Assembly: GCA_030592655.1 (NCBI GenBank)
Contig: JAUVIQ010000047.1
Span: forward strand, 1-15,707
Source of the DNA: Planctomycetales bacterium
GTDB taxonomy: Bacteria; Planctomycetota; Phycisphaerae; SM23-33
Direction: 5' to 3'
DNA length: 15,707 nucleotides
The notes under the pieces are model-generated. The model did not search any database. It had not been told where the DNA came from and saw only the letters and a program-made list of their open reading frames with translations. How positions within the stretch are numbered: position 1 is the first letter of the stretch; every line of letters starts with the position of its first letter. Positions 7,281-15,149 of the stretch are shown one piece after another. The position numbers and the translations under genes were made by a program.

Positions 7281-8976
7281 ACATCATTCCGGGCATGCCG
7301 CCCATGCCGCCCATGCCACCCATACCGCCGCCCATACCACCCATTCCGCCCATGCCGCCTGGGGGCATTCCGCCGGGCATACCACCGTCATCATCTGATG
7401 GTGCTTCGGTAACGACGCAATCGCACGTCAGAAGCAGCATAGCGACGGAAACAGCGTTCTCCAGCGCGGATTTCGTTACCTTGGCTGGGTCGATTACGCC
7501 GGCAGCGAGGAGTTTTTCGAACTTCATCGTATCGGCGTTGAAACCGAAATCGTCTTTACCTTCGCGGACCTTTTTGAGCGTAACCGACGGCTCTGCGCCG
7601 GTGTTGGCGACGATCTGCCGGAGCGGTTCTTCGATAGCGCGAGCCACGATTGCTACGCCGGTGGCTTCGTCGCCGGTGAGTTTCAGGCCTGCCAGCGCCT
7701 TGGCTGCGCGAATAAGCGCGACTCCGCCGCCGGGGAGGATTCCCTCTTCGATGGCTGCTCGCGTGGCGTGCAGTGCGTCTTCGATACGGGTTTTCTTTTC
7801 CTTCATTTCCGCTTCGGTGGCGGCTCCGACGTTAATCTGCGCGACCCCGCCTGCCAATTTCGCCAACCGCTCCTGCAACTTCTCGCGGTCGTAATCGGAA
7901 GTGGTCGTTTCGATTTCCGCCCGGATTTGATTTATCCTGGCTTTGAGGTCTGCGGTCTTTCCGACGCCTTCGATAATGGTGGTGTTGTCGTTGTCGATGG
8001 TAATTTTCTTTGCCGTTCCCAGGTCGGAAAGCGAGACGCTTTCCAGGTCGATTCCGAGGTCCTTGGTGAAGACTTTCGCGCCGGTGAGGATTCCGACGTC
8101 GGCGAGCATTGCCTTTCGCCGGTCGCCGTAGCCCGGGGCCTTGACCGCGCAGACCGAGACGATTCCGCGGAGTTTGTTGACTACCAGCGTCGCCAGTGCT
8201 TCGCCCTCGATGTCTTCGGCGATTATCAGCAGGGACTTTTTGGACTTGGAGACGTTCTCCAGCAGCGGGATGAGTTTTGCGATGTTGGAGATTTTTTCTT
8301 CGTGGATGAGTATGAGGGGTTTTTCCAGTTCGCAGACCATTGCTTCGGGATCGGTAACGAAGTGCGGGCTGAGGTATCCGCGATCGAACTGCATACCCTC
8401 GACGACATCTACAGCCGTCTCGATTCCTTTTCCTTCCTCGACGGTAATGACGCCGTCGGTACCGACCCGCTCGAAAGCGTCAGCCATGACCTTACCGATG
8501 GTGTGGTCGTTGTTGGCCGATATGGTCGCGACGTTGATGATGTCGTTTTTATTGGAGATATTGACGGGTCTCGCCATTTTTCCGAGCGCGTCAGCGATTT
8601 TGGCTGATGCTTTGCGGATTCCGCGCGTCAGCGCCATCGCGTCAGCGCCGGCTGTTACGTTCCGCAGGCCCTGTGCGAAGATCGCCTGTGCCAGGACGGT
8701 CGCGGTGGTCGTTCCGTCACCGGCGACGTCGGAGGTCTTCGAAGCCGCCTCCTTGAGGAGTTTCGCTCCCATGTTCTCGGCTTTGTCCGCCAGTTCGATT
8801 TCTTCGGCGACTGTAACGCCGTCTTTTGTGATTGTCGGCGCTCCCCACCCCTTATCGAGGATGGCGGTTCTTCCGCGAGGCCCGAGCGTGCTCTTGACCG
8901 CATCGGTTACTTTGTTGACGCCTGCCAGAAGTGCGCTTCTGGCGTCGCTTTCAAAGGCTAACTGCTTTACTGCCAT
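7279..8976 (-). CDS. groEL: GroEL2, 60-kDa chaperonin with Gly-Met-rich tail
   Basis: This is the second chaperonin subunit, 565 residues. The ATP-site residues are conserved: D52 in TKDGVTV, the DVAGDGTTT loop, and RIEDALHATRAA. The PGGGVALI segment is intact. The C-terminus is a long Gly-Met-Pro tail (about 35 residues, many GGM units), longer than the E. coli tail; such tails line the chamber floor. I chose the ATG at 8976 over an upstream in-frame start because AAGGAG lies about 9 nt before it and MAVKQLAFESDAR aligns with GroEL N-termini. It is the first gene of the chaperone block proper, after a 342-bp gap that probably holds the promoter. groES follows. Confidence 0.97.
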   Translation of the reverse strand: MAVKQLAFESDARSALLAGVNKVTDAVKSTLGPRGRTAILDKGWGAPTITKDGVTVAEEIELADKAENMGAKLLKEAASKTSDVAGDGTTTATVLAQAIFAQGLRNVTAGADAMALTRGIRKASAKIADALGKMARPVNISNKNDIINVATISANNDHTIGKVMADAFERVGTDGVITVEEGKGIETAVDVVEGMQFDRGYLSPHFVTDPEAMVCELEKPLILIHEEKISNIAKLIPLLENVSKSKKSLLIIAEDIEGEALATLVVNKLRGIVSVCAVKAPGYGDRRKAMLADVGILTGAKVFTKDLGIDLESVSLSDLGTAKKITIDNDNTTIIEGVGKTADLKARINQIRAEIETTTSDYDREKLQERLAKLAGGVAQINVGAATEAEMKEKKTRIEDALHATRAAIEEGILPGGGVALIRAAKALAGLKLTGDEATGVAIVARAIEEPLRQIVANTGAEPSVTLKKVREGKDDFGFNADTMKFEKLLAAGVIDPAKVTKSALENAVSVAMLLLTCDCVVTEAPSDDDGGMPGGMPPGGMGGMGGMGGGMGGMGGMGGMPGMM

Positions 8977-9318
8977 AGTGAAGTTCTCCTTACATAATGG
9001 CGAATTATCTTTATGCCCCGACCTTCTCGGCGCGGGTGTCGTACCGGTCGGTACACAGAACCACCGCACGGACCTTTCATAAGGCCTGCCGAGCAAGCAG
9101 CAAGGCGTGTGCCGTGAGCAATAACCGCTTTGAGGACAAGGGATTAGCGAAATCCGCTGTATTTGCTCCCGGCTGCAAACCTGTCAGAAAAGACACCCCC
9201 GGACGGGGAGAAACGGCGATTTTGGCAGGTCTGCGCGCATGGTACACGATAAGGTTAATACGCTCGGTATGCAGAGCATCCTGCCGGTCGCGGCTAGCGG
9301 TCTGTCTCACGCACTGGT
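8977..9318 (-). promoter_or_regulatory. 342-bp gap between tsaD and groEL2, probable chaperone-operon promoter region
   Basis: I see no gene here that I can support: a 77-codon minus-strand frame (9077-9310) has no recognisable features and a composition like spacer DNA. The length and position suggest the groEL2 promoter. No CIRCE operator (TTAGCACTC, 9 nt, GAGTGCTAA) and no convincing heat-shock sigma promoter is visible. A short palindrome, GTACCG-gt-CGGTAC at 9041-9054, about 65 bp before the groEL2 start, is the only symmetrical site that stands out. It could be an operator. Confidence 0.4.
9041..9054. promoter_or_regulatory. Short palindrome upstream of groEL2, possible operator
   Basis: Perfect 6-bp arms GTACCG and CGGTAC are separated by GT. 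The site lies between the likely promoter region and the groEL2 ribosome-binding site. Six-bp arms also occur by chance, so this is weak. Confidence 0.25.
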
Positions 9319-10470
9319 TTATCTTCGCACTGTGGCTGTCGCTGACAATTCGAGATCGTCGATTTTACCGGAACTCAACAGGTTGCAGGCAAGCCCCGCC
9401 ACCATCGCGGCGTTGTCGGTGCAGTATTCCATAGCCGGTATTCGCACGTCCAGGTCGAGTTTCTTGCCTAGTTCCGCAACGGCCTGTCGCAGGGCGGAGT
9501 TTGCGGCTACACCTCCCCCTACGATGAGTGTCCGCACGTCCGTGTCGCGGTCTTGCCGGGCGAAATTGACGGCCCGCTTGATTTTCGTACGCATCACATC
9601 GACGACAGCGGCTTGGAAACCGGCGGCGATGTCGGATATTTCCTTTTCGGTCAGGCCATCGGCCCCGTGGGGGTGTTCGATTCCTTTTTCAACGCCGTCG
9701 CGGATCGCGCCTGGGACGCCGTTGACGTGGTACAAAACGGCTGTTTTTATCCCGCTGAACGAGAAATCCAGCGATTGACCCTTCAGAAGCGAACGTGGGA
9801 ATTTAATCGCGTCGGCTTGCCCGTTTCGTGCGGCTTGGTCTATCGCGGGCCCGCCGGGGTAGCCAAGTTTCAGTATGGCGGCCACCTTGTCGAAGGCTTC
9901 GCCGGCGGCGTCGTCGATAGTCGCGCCGAGCAATTCAAGTTCGTTCGGCGAGCGGCACAGGTACAGCGAGGTGTGCCCCCCCGACGCAATCAGCGCACCA
10001 GCAGGGTATTCAATCGGTTCATCGTCCAAAGCCGGCGCCCATGCGTGGGCGTGGATGTGATTGACGCCGATGAGCGGAACCCGCCAGACCCACGCCAGCG
10101 TTTTGGCAGCCATCAGTCCGACCAGAAGCGAACCGATAAGTCCGGGTCGATTAGCGACGGCGACAGCGGCGACGTCAGTCGGTGCGATATCGGCTTCGTC
10201 GAGCGCCTGTGCGATGACGGGGTTAATTGCTTCGAGGTGTGCCCTTCCGGCGATTTCCGGTACGACTCCGCCGAAGCGGGCGTGCAGGTCAGCCTGTGAA
10301 GCCACCACGTTGGAAAGGACTTCCCGACCACCGGCGACGACGGCGCAAGCGGTCTCGTCGCAACTGCTCTCGATACCAAAGATTAAACCGGGACGGTTAC
10401 CTATTTTTGAGGTCAAACCTTGGTTTGACCTCAAAAATAGGTAACCGTCCCGGTTTAATCCTTTTCTCAT
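9319..10470 (-). CDS. tsaD: TsaD (Kae1/YgjD/Gcp), tRNA t6A37 threonylcarbamoyltransferase
   Basis: TsaD transfers threonylcarbamoyl from its adenylate to A37 of ANN-decoding tRNAs, working with TsaB and TsaE. The 383-residue frame shows the family signatures: GIESSCDET (32-40), the metal-binding HxxxH in NHIHAHAWAP, SGGHTSLYL, DDAAGEAFDKVA, GYPGGPAIDQAA, FSFSGIKTA, VGGGVAANS and the final CTDNAAMVAG. Family members usually begin 2-5 residues before GIE[TS]SCDET; here the only ATG (10470) is 31 residues before it. Codons 4-30 are supplied by a perfect palindrome (10381-10460), so the N-terminal extension is probably not functional protein or not translated. No Shine-Dalgarno sequence precedes the ATG. 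TTG codons at residues 13 and 19 are alternative starts. The gene diverges from dxr. The catalytic body looks intact. Confidence 0.95.
   Translation of the reverse strand: MRKGLNRDGYLFLRSNQGLTSKIGNRPGLIFGIESSCDETACAVVAGGREVLSNVVASQADLHARFGGVVPEIAGRAHLEAINPVIAQALDEADIAPTDVAAVAVANRPGLIGSLLVGLMAAKTLAWVWRVPLIGVNHIHAHAWAPALDDEPIEYPAGALIASGGHTSLYLCRSPNELELLGATIDDAAGEAFDKVAAILKLGYPGGPAIDQAARNGQADAIKFPRSLLKGQSLDFSFSGIKTAVLYHVNGVPGAIRDGVEKGIEHPHGADGLTEKEISDIAAGFQAAVVDVMRTKIKRAVNFARQDRDTDVRTLIVGGGVAANSALRQAVAELGKKLDLDVRIPAMEYCTDNAAMVAGLACNLLSSGKIDDLELSATATVRR
10381..10460. repeat. Perfect 39-bp palindrome with 2-bp centre at the 5' end of tsaD
   Basis: Left arm 10381-10419 and right arm 10422-10460 are exact reverse complements, separated only by TT. 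Each arm begins or ends with GATTAAACCGGGACGG and its complement, and the inner half contains TATTTTTGAGGTCAAACC. The palindrome lies in the tsaD reading frame and ends exactly where the conserved protein begins (codon 31). It could be a small mobile palindromic element or a regulatory hairpin. A fold-back sequencing or assembly artefact is less likely, because different unique sequence continues on each side. Confidence 0.93.
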
Positions 10471-10511
10471 GACGACAAACTAACCAATCCCAAAACGACC
10501 GTCAATCCCGA

Positions 10512-10532
10512 AAACAGGAAACCGTCCTGTTT
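10512..10532. repeat. Small hairpin between tsaD and dxr, related to the palindrome arm
   Basis: AAACAGGA (10512-10519) and TCCTGTTT (10525-10532) are perfect 8-bp arms around AACCG. The sequence resembles the outer part of the palindrome's right arm: AGG-x-AACCGTCC is shared. It may be a degenerate copy of the same element, or an operator in the divergent promoter region. Confidence 0.5.
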
Positions 10533-10564
10533 GTTCCGTTGACACCTTTGCTGGAAACGTTCTG

Positions 10565-10593
10565 TTTGCAGTCTGCTCGTATAACGTTATGAT
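10565..10593 (+). promoter_or_regulatory. Possible dxr promoter
   Basis: TTTGCA (10565-10570), a 17-bp spacer and TATGAT (10588-10593) match the sigma70 pattern at 4 of 6 and 5 of 6 positions. Transcription would begin at about 10600, the first base of dxr, which would make a leaderless mRNA. This fits the lack of any Shine-Dalgarno sequence before dxr. A TTGACA at 10539-10544 has no good -10 at normal spacing. Confidence 0.35.
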
Positions 10594-10599
10594 ACCGGC

Positions 10600-11766
10600 A
10601 TGTCTCATAGTTTAAAACGTATCGCCATTCTCGGTTCGACCGGAAGCGTGGGCCGGCAGGCGCTGGAAATAATCGCCGCCGATGAAAGTTTGAGCGTCGT
10701 CGGTCTGTCGGCGGGAGCGAACTGGAAACTCCTGGCCGAACAGGCAAAGACCTTCGACGCCGACGCCGTCGCCATCGCCGAACCCGAAGCCGCCAAAGAA
10801 CTCGCTTCAGTCCTGGCCGAAGGAACCGACCTGCTGACCGGGCCGGAATCAATGAACGATCTTATCTGGCAGGTCGAACCCGATATGGTTCTGACGGCTG
10901 TAGTAGGTTCGGCTGGGCTGGGACCGACTCTGACGGCGATCAAGTGCGAAGCGGACCTGGCCATCGCCAATAAGGAATCGCTGGTAATGGCCGGGGCGAT
11001 TATCATGCCGGCAGCGCGAAAGGCGGGTATCAACGTCCTTCCGGTCGATAGCGAGCATTCAGCCATCTTTCAGTGTCTCATCGGACACGAGCACAAAGAT
11101 GTTCACCGCGTAACGCTGACGGCATCGGGCGGGCCGTTTCGAAACAAAACGCCTGAAGAGGTCGAGCACGCCACGCTGGCAGAAGTGCTCAAGCACCCCA
11201 CCTGGAAGATGGGGCGGAAGATTTCCGTCGATTCGGCTACGATGATGAACAAGGCCTTGGAGATAATCGAGACGCATCACCTGTTCGACCTTCCGCCCCA
11301 CCGGATAGAGGTCGTCATTCACCCCGAATCGATTGTCCACGCTTGTGTGGAGTTTTTCGACGGAAGCGTCCTGGCGCAGTTGTCCCGCCCGGCGATGACC
11401 ACTCCGATAGCCATTGCGTTATCTTATCCGCAGCGGCCTGCACACCCTTCGGCTCCGCTTCTGGACCTTGCCGAAGCCGGGGCTTTGCACTTTGAATCGG
11501 CTGACGAGCAGCGTTATCCCGCACTTGAACTGGGTTACGAGGTGGTCCGTCGCGGTGGAACCGCCGGGGCCATTCTCAACGCCGCCAACGAAACGGCTGT
11601 CGAAGCCTTCATTGCCGGGCGAATCGAATTCGGGCAAATCGTCGGGATAGTCAAAAGGGTACTGACCGAAACGCCGATAAAAACCGAAATAGATTTAGAA
11701 ACAATCCTCGCCACCGACAACGAGGTACGGCGGCGAACAGAAGAAATAGTAATTGGTAATTCGTAA
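10600..11766 (+). CDS. dxr: 1-deoxy-D-xylulose 5-phosphate reductoisomerase (Dxr/IspC)
   Basis: The enzyme converts DXP to 2-C-methyl-D-erythritol 4-phosphate using NADPH and a divalent metal, the committed step of the MEP isoprenoid pathway in the cytoplasm. The 388-residue product has the NADPH-binding GSTGSVG (12-18), ANKESLVMAG, the metal ligands D150 and E152 in PVDSEHSAIFQ, ASGGPFR, the HPTWKMG loop, VDSATMMNKALE (third ligand E221) and HPESIVH. The ATG at 10600 gives an N-terminus of normal length. There is no Shine-Dalgarno sequence, so leaderless translation is possible. The last five codons (VIGNS) and the stop come from an AATTGGT-type intergenic repeat, so the natural C-terminus appears to have been overwritten. 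dxr followed by rseP is a common bacterial order. Confidence 0.97.
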   Translation: MSHSLKRIAILGSTGSVGRQALEIIAADESLSVVGLSAGANWKLLAEQAKTFDADAVAIAEPEAAKELASVLAEGTDLLTGPESMNDLIWQVEPDMVLTAVVGSAGLGPTLTAIKCEADLAIANKESLVMAGAIIMPAARKAGINVLPVDSEHSAIFQCLIGHEHKDVHRVTLTASGGPFRNKTPEEVEHATLAEVLKHPTWKMGRKISVDSATMMNKALEIIETHHLFDLPPHRIEVVIHPESIVHACVEFFDGSVLAQLSRPAMTTPIAIALSYPQRPAHPSAPLLDLAEAGALHFESADEQRYPALELGYEVVRRGGTAGAILNAANETAVEAFIAGRIEFGQIVGIVKRVLTETPIKTEIDLETILATDNEVRRRTEEIVIGNS

Positions 11767-11838
11767 TTGGTAATTGGTCAAAAAAGACCTGATACCGAAT
11801 TACCAATTACCAATTACCAATTACCAATTACGAATTAC
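11749..11838. repeat. Inverted repeat of 7-nt AATTGGT units spanning the dxr-rseP junction
   Basis: The left side (11749-11778) and right side (11802-11838) are tandem heptamers, AATTGGT or AATTCGT on one strand and TACCAAT or TACGAAT on the other. A 23-bp stretch (11756-11778) is exactly complementary to 11816-11838. The centre holds a GGTC-AAAAAA-GACC hairpin (11776-11789). The left side encodes the last dxr codons, and the right side ends 1 bp before the rseP ribosome-binding site. Confidence 0.92.
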
Positions 11839-11847
11839 GGAGAAAAG

Positions 11848-13797
11848 ATGGAAATTCTGGCAGTTGACATTGGAATGTACTGGTCTCAATATGTCTGGCC
11901 TTTCACGATGTTCCTTATCGGCCTGTCGCTTGTGGTCTTCGTTCACGAACTGGGACATTTTCTGGCGGCTAAGTGGGCGGGCGTGGCGGTTCAGGAGTTT
12001 GCGCTGGGTTTCGGTAAAAAGATACTCGGATTTCGTCGCGGCGAGACGCTCTATCGCATCAATGCCGTCCCACTTGGCGGATACATCAAGATGCTGGGGC
12101 AGGAGGATTTCAACCCCGGCGCAACGGCTGAACACGACCCACGTTCCTGGCAACGAGCGCCCGCCGGTAAAAAGATAGTGATTCTCTCTGCCGGCGTGGC
12201 GATGAACGTCGTCTTCTCGATTGTTGTGTTCGTAATCGTGTACATGATCGGGATACGCTTTGTCGCACCGGTTGTCGGATCGACCAAGCCGGGGTTACCG
12301 GCCGCTACGGTCGTCCTGCCGGATAAAGTCGCCAAGGCCATGGGAGTCGAAGAGGCTATCGGACTGCCGGACGGAAGCCGAGTCCTGGCGATTAACGGAA
12401 AAAAAATCCGCCGGTTCAACCAGATCATGATGGCGGCAGTCCTCAGCGACGACGACGAGACATTCGACCTGACAGTCGCCAGGAAAATCAAAGGACGCGA
12501 GATAACTTTCAATGTAACGCTGACACCCAAAAAGAGCGAGGTTGGCCCGTTCGGTGAGCATTACATCTTTGGAATCGGCAGGCCCTTCAGCACCGTAATC
12601 GAAGAACCGGGCAAGGAAGGATACGCCGGCGACGAGACATTCGAAAAGTATGACAGGATCGTCGAGGCCGCCGGTACTCCAATCGAAAATTTCCCGGATA
12701 TTACCCCCGCGCTTCGTTCCGGTGCGGGAAAAGAAGTGGAATTCGTCGTCGAGCGGAAGGGACAAAAGGTCCGCGTAAAGGTCAAGCCGATGGAAATTAC
12801 CGGCAGGACAGGTGGGAACGACAAAGAAAACCTCTCGATCCTGGGGATGTCGCCGAGAATCCGGGTTGCAGCGGTTTTCAAGGACTCTCCCGCCAAAAAA
12901 GCAGGACTGAAAATCGGCGACATTATACTGACCTATGCCGGTGAAAATTCTCCAAGCCGGGCCGAACTGCTCGAAATCAACAAGAAATTCGCGGACACCG
13001 AAGTGTCCATTCGCGTGCTGCGCGACGGTGAAACGCTCGATTTGAAGATCACGCCGGCGGCGGGGCTGGTCGGGATTATCACCACAACCGAGCAGGACAA
13101 GGTATTGGTAGCGAGTGCCTATCCCGACTCGCCCGCCGCCAAGGCCGGCATCGCCAAGGGCGCCGTCATCACGAAAATCAACGATACGCCGGTCGATACA
13201 TGGGCGCAAATGTATGCCGCACTACGATCATCCATCGGTAAAAAAGTCGTCTTGACCTATACCACTGCCGGAAGCAAACAAAAAGGCGATGTCGAAGTTC
13301 TGACGAAGAAAACGTTCGATCCTGAAAAATACTCTTTCACCACGCCCGCTATCGGAGCAGTCTCGATCCTGAAGACCGACCCGATCCGGGGAAATCCGCT
13401 CGAAGCGATTGCCTGGAGCGCTGAAGACACAACTGCATGGATGATCTCGGTCTATAAGTCTCTGCGGAACATCTTCAAGGGACGGGCGAGCACGAAGGGG
13501 CTTAGCGGCCCGGTTGGTATCGGCGCTATCGCCGTCGCAAAAGGCAGAGAGGGTATAGTTGACCTTGCGTATTTCATGGCGATGCTGTCTGCGTTGGTGG
13601 CGGTGTTTAACTTCCTTCCGCTACCGGTACTCGACGGCGGGCACGTTGTGCTTACATTAGTCGAAAAGGTCCGAGGCCGACCCATACCGACCAAAGTAAT
13701 GATCGGTATCCAACTGACCGGATGGGTGCTTATCGGTAGTCTATTCCTGGCTATTACCTTCCAGGACATTACCCGACATTTCTTCGGGAAGTGGTAG
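11848..13797 (+). CDS. rseP: RseP-type site-2 zinc metalloprotease with extra PDZ-like modules
   Basis: This inner-membrane S2P protease cleaves transmembrane anti-sigma factors and remnant signal peptides. The ATG at 11848 follows GGAG by 5 nt; an in-frame extension to 11767 would translate the repeat and is rejected. Residues 13-35 form a membrane segment with the zinc motif HELGH (33-37). A second membrane segment lies at about 109-135. The third has FNFLPLPVLDGGH (D596 is the third zinc ligand) and a fourth follows at about 620-645. The periplasmic part, about 143-485, appears to hold four PDZ-like modules (about 143-230, 237-312, 334-401, 405-482). Two have clear cores, VFKDSPAKKAGLKIGD and AYPDSPAAKAGIAKG. 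At 649 residues it is much longer than the roughly 450 of E. coli RseP, which has two. The first two modules are less certain. Confidence 0.95.
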   Translation: MEILAVDIGMYWSQYVWPFTMFLIGLSLVVFVHELGHFLAAKWAGVAVQEFALGFGKKILGFRRGETLYRINAVPLGGYIKMLGQEDFNPGATAEHDPRSWQRAPAGKKIVILSAGVAMNVVFSIVVFVIVYMIGIRFVAPVVGSTKPGLPAATVVLPDKVAKAMGVEEAIGLPDGSRVLAINGKKIRRFNQIMMAAVLSDDDETFDLTVARKIKGREITFNVTLTPKKSEVGPFGEHYIFGIGRPFSTVIEEPGKEGYAGDETFEKYDRIVEAAGTPIENFPDITPALRSGAGKEVEFVVERKGQKVRVKVKPMEITGRTGGNDKENLSILGMSPRIRVAAVFKDSPAKKAGLKIGDIILTYAGENSPSRAELLEINKKFADTEVSIRVLRDGETLDLKITPAAGLVGIITTTEQDKVLVASAYPDSPAAKAGIAKGAVITKINDTPVDTWAQMYAALRSSIGKKVVLTYTTAGSKQKGDVEVLTKKTFDPEKYSFTTPAIGAVSILKTDPIRGNPLEAIAWSAEDTTAWMISVYKSLRNIFKGRASTKGLSGPVGIGAIAVAKGREGIVDLAYFMAMLSALVAVFNFLPLPVLDGGHVVLTLVEKVRGRPIPTKVMIGIQLTGWVLIGSLFLAITFQDITRHFFGKW

Positions 13798-13811
13798 AGG
13801 AGATTTCTCCA

Positions 13812-15149
13812 ATGGCATCTCGCGAGCAAATCGGCGTTGTTATCGTCGGCTGTGGGACGGTCGGCGGAGCGGTTGCACAAATCCTGACACAACAGGCCGA
13901 CGAACTGACTGAACGGGTCGGCGTCTCCATGCCGCTTCGGGCAATCGTCGATGTCGATTTCGCCCACGCCAGGGAACTCCATCTTGACGAAAACCTGTTC
14001 TGCACGGACCTCGACGCCGCCATTACCCGCGAAGACGTGCAAATAATCGTCGAACTCGTCGGCGGAACCACCATCGCAAAGAAGATTGTCGCCCAGGCAA
14101 TCACCGCCGGCAAGCACGTTGTAACGGCCAACAAGGCGCTGCTTGCCCATCACGGTGTCGAACTGCTATCGGTCGCAAGGCGACGCAAGACGGTTATCGC
14201 ATTCGAGGCCAGTTGTGCCGGGGCGATACCGATAATCTCGTCCCTGATGGGCGAACTGGCGTGCGACCGGATCGACGCGATGTACGGTATCGTCAACGGT
14301 ACGTGCAATTACATTCTGACAGCAATGACCGAGCACGACCAGACATACGCCGATGCGCTATCCGTCGCGCAGGCCCAGGGCCTGGCTGAAGCCGACCCGA
14401 CGCTCGACGTTACCGGCGTGGATTCCGCCCATAAACTGACCATAATGGCCGACCTCGCCTTCCGACGACGGACCAGATTCGAAAAGATTTACGTCGAAGG
14501 CATCGACTTACTTGAGGCCCGCGACATTAACTACGGGAAGGAGCTGGGCTACGTCGTGAAATTGCTCGCCATCGCTCGCCGTCAGGGCGATGCGATCTCC
14601 CTGCGAGTGCATCCGGCGTTTATCTCCAAACGCCACCCGCTGGCGTGGGTGTCGGGGCCTTTCAATGCCATCAGCGTCTATGGCGAAAACTCAGGACATA
14701 CAATGTACTACGGACGCGGAGCCGGAGACCGACCAACCGCCGCCGCCGTCATCGGCGACATCGCGTCGGTGGCCATCGGCAACACGCAACGACAATTCCA
14801 AACGCTGAACGTCTGGCCCGACCGACACGAAGACGCGAACCAACTGGATGTTTCTGCGGTGCAATGTAGATATTACCTCCGACTACAGGCCGAAGAACAT
14901 CCGGGAGTATTCGCAAAAATTGCGAATGTCCTCGCAGATCAGGATATAAGCATCTCGTCGATCCTGCAGCACGAACCGCACACCGAAACCGACGAAAGCG
15001 TCCCGATGGTCATCACCACATACGAAGCCATGGAAAGCAACGTGCGCACAGCCGTGGACGAAATGAACCGCCTTGACGTGATAAAACAACCTTGCATCTG
15101 TATCCGCATGGTAGCGGAACATCCTGAACAGACAGGGACCAGGGATTAG
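13812..15149 (+). CDS. hom: Homoserine dehydrogenase with C-terminal ACT domain
   Basis: The enzyme reduces aspartate 4-semialdehyde to homoserine with NAD(P)H, the branch point to threonine and methionine. The 445-residue product has the Rossmann motif GCGTVG (13-18), TANKALLAHH with K108, the AGAIPIISSL segment, NGTCNYILTAM, and the catalytic region EADPTLDVTGVDSAHKL. There E193, D204 and K208 keep the 11- and 15-residue spacing of the yeast enzyme's E208, D219 and K223. From about residue 353 an ACT domain (EEHPGVFAKIANVLADQDISI) suggests feedback control by an amino acid, probably threonine. The ATG at 13812 has GAGGAG 9 nt before it; the start lies 14 bp after rseP, so co-transcription is likely. 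This is the monofunctional form with no aspartokinase fused. Confidence 0.96.
   Translation: MASREQIGVVIVGCGTVGGAVAQILTQQADELTERVGVSMPLRAIVDVDFAHARELHLDENLFCTDLDAAITREDVQIIVELVGGTTIAKKIVAQAITAGKHVVTANKALLAHHGVELLSVARRRKTVIAFEASCAGAIPIISSLMGELACDRIDAMYGIVNGTCNYILTAMTEHDQTYADALSVAQAQGLAEADPTLDVTGVDSAHKLTIMADLAFRRRTRFEKIYVEGIDLLEARDINYGKELGYVVKLLAIARRQGDAISLRVHPAFISKRHPLAWVSGPFNAISVYGENSGHTMYYGRGAGDRPTAAAVIGDIASVAIGNTQRQFQTLNVWPDRHEDANQLDVSAVQCRYYLRLQAEEHPGVFAKIANVLADQDISISSILQHEPHTETDESVPMVITTYEAMESNVRTAVDEMNRLDVIKQPCICIRMVAEHPEQTGTRD

Noticed and set aside
7279..7390. Low-complexity repeat at the groEL2 3' end as a possible CRISPR or satellite array
   Set aside because: It is the Gly-Gly-Met coding tail of GroEL, with no spacers.
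7510..8607. Long open frames antisense to the groEL genes
   Set aside because: High-GC coding bias leaves antisense frames open; their products show no family features and mirror the GroEL codons.
8977..9096. 40-residue upstream extension of GroEL2
   Set aside because: The AAGGAG site sits just before the ATG at 8976, and the shorter form aligns with GroEL N-termini.
9077..9310. 77-codon minus-strand frame in the tsaD-groEL2 gap
   Set aside because: No ribosome-binding site, no recognisable motif and composition like spacer DNA.
11767..11847. 27-residue upstream extension of RseP
   Set aside because: It would be translated from the AATTGGT repeat starting at TTG; the ATG at 11848 has a well-placed GGAG and a normal N-terminus.
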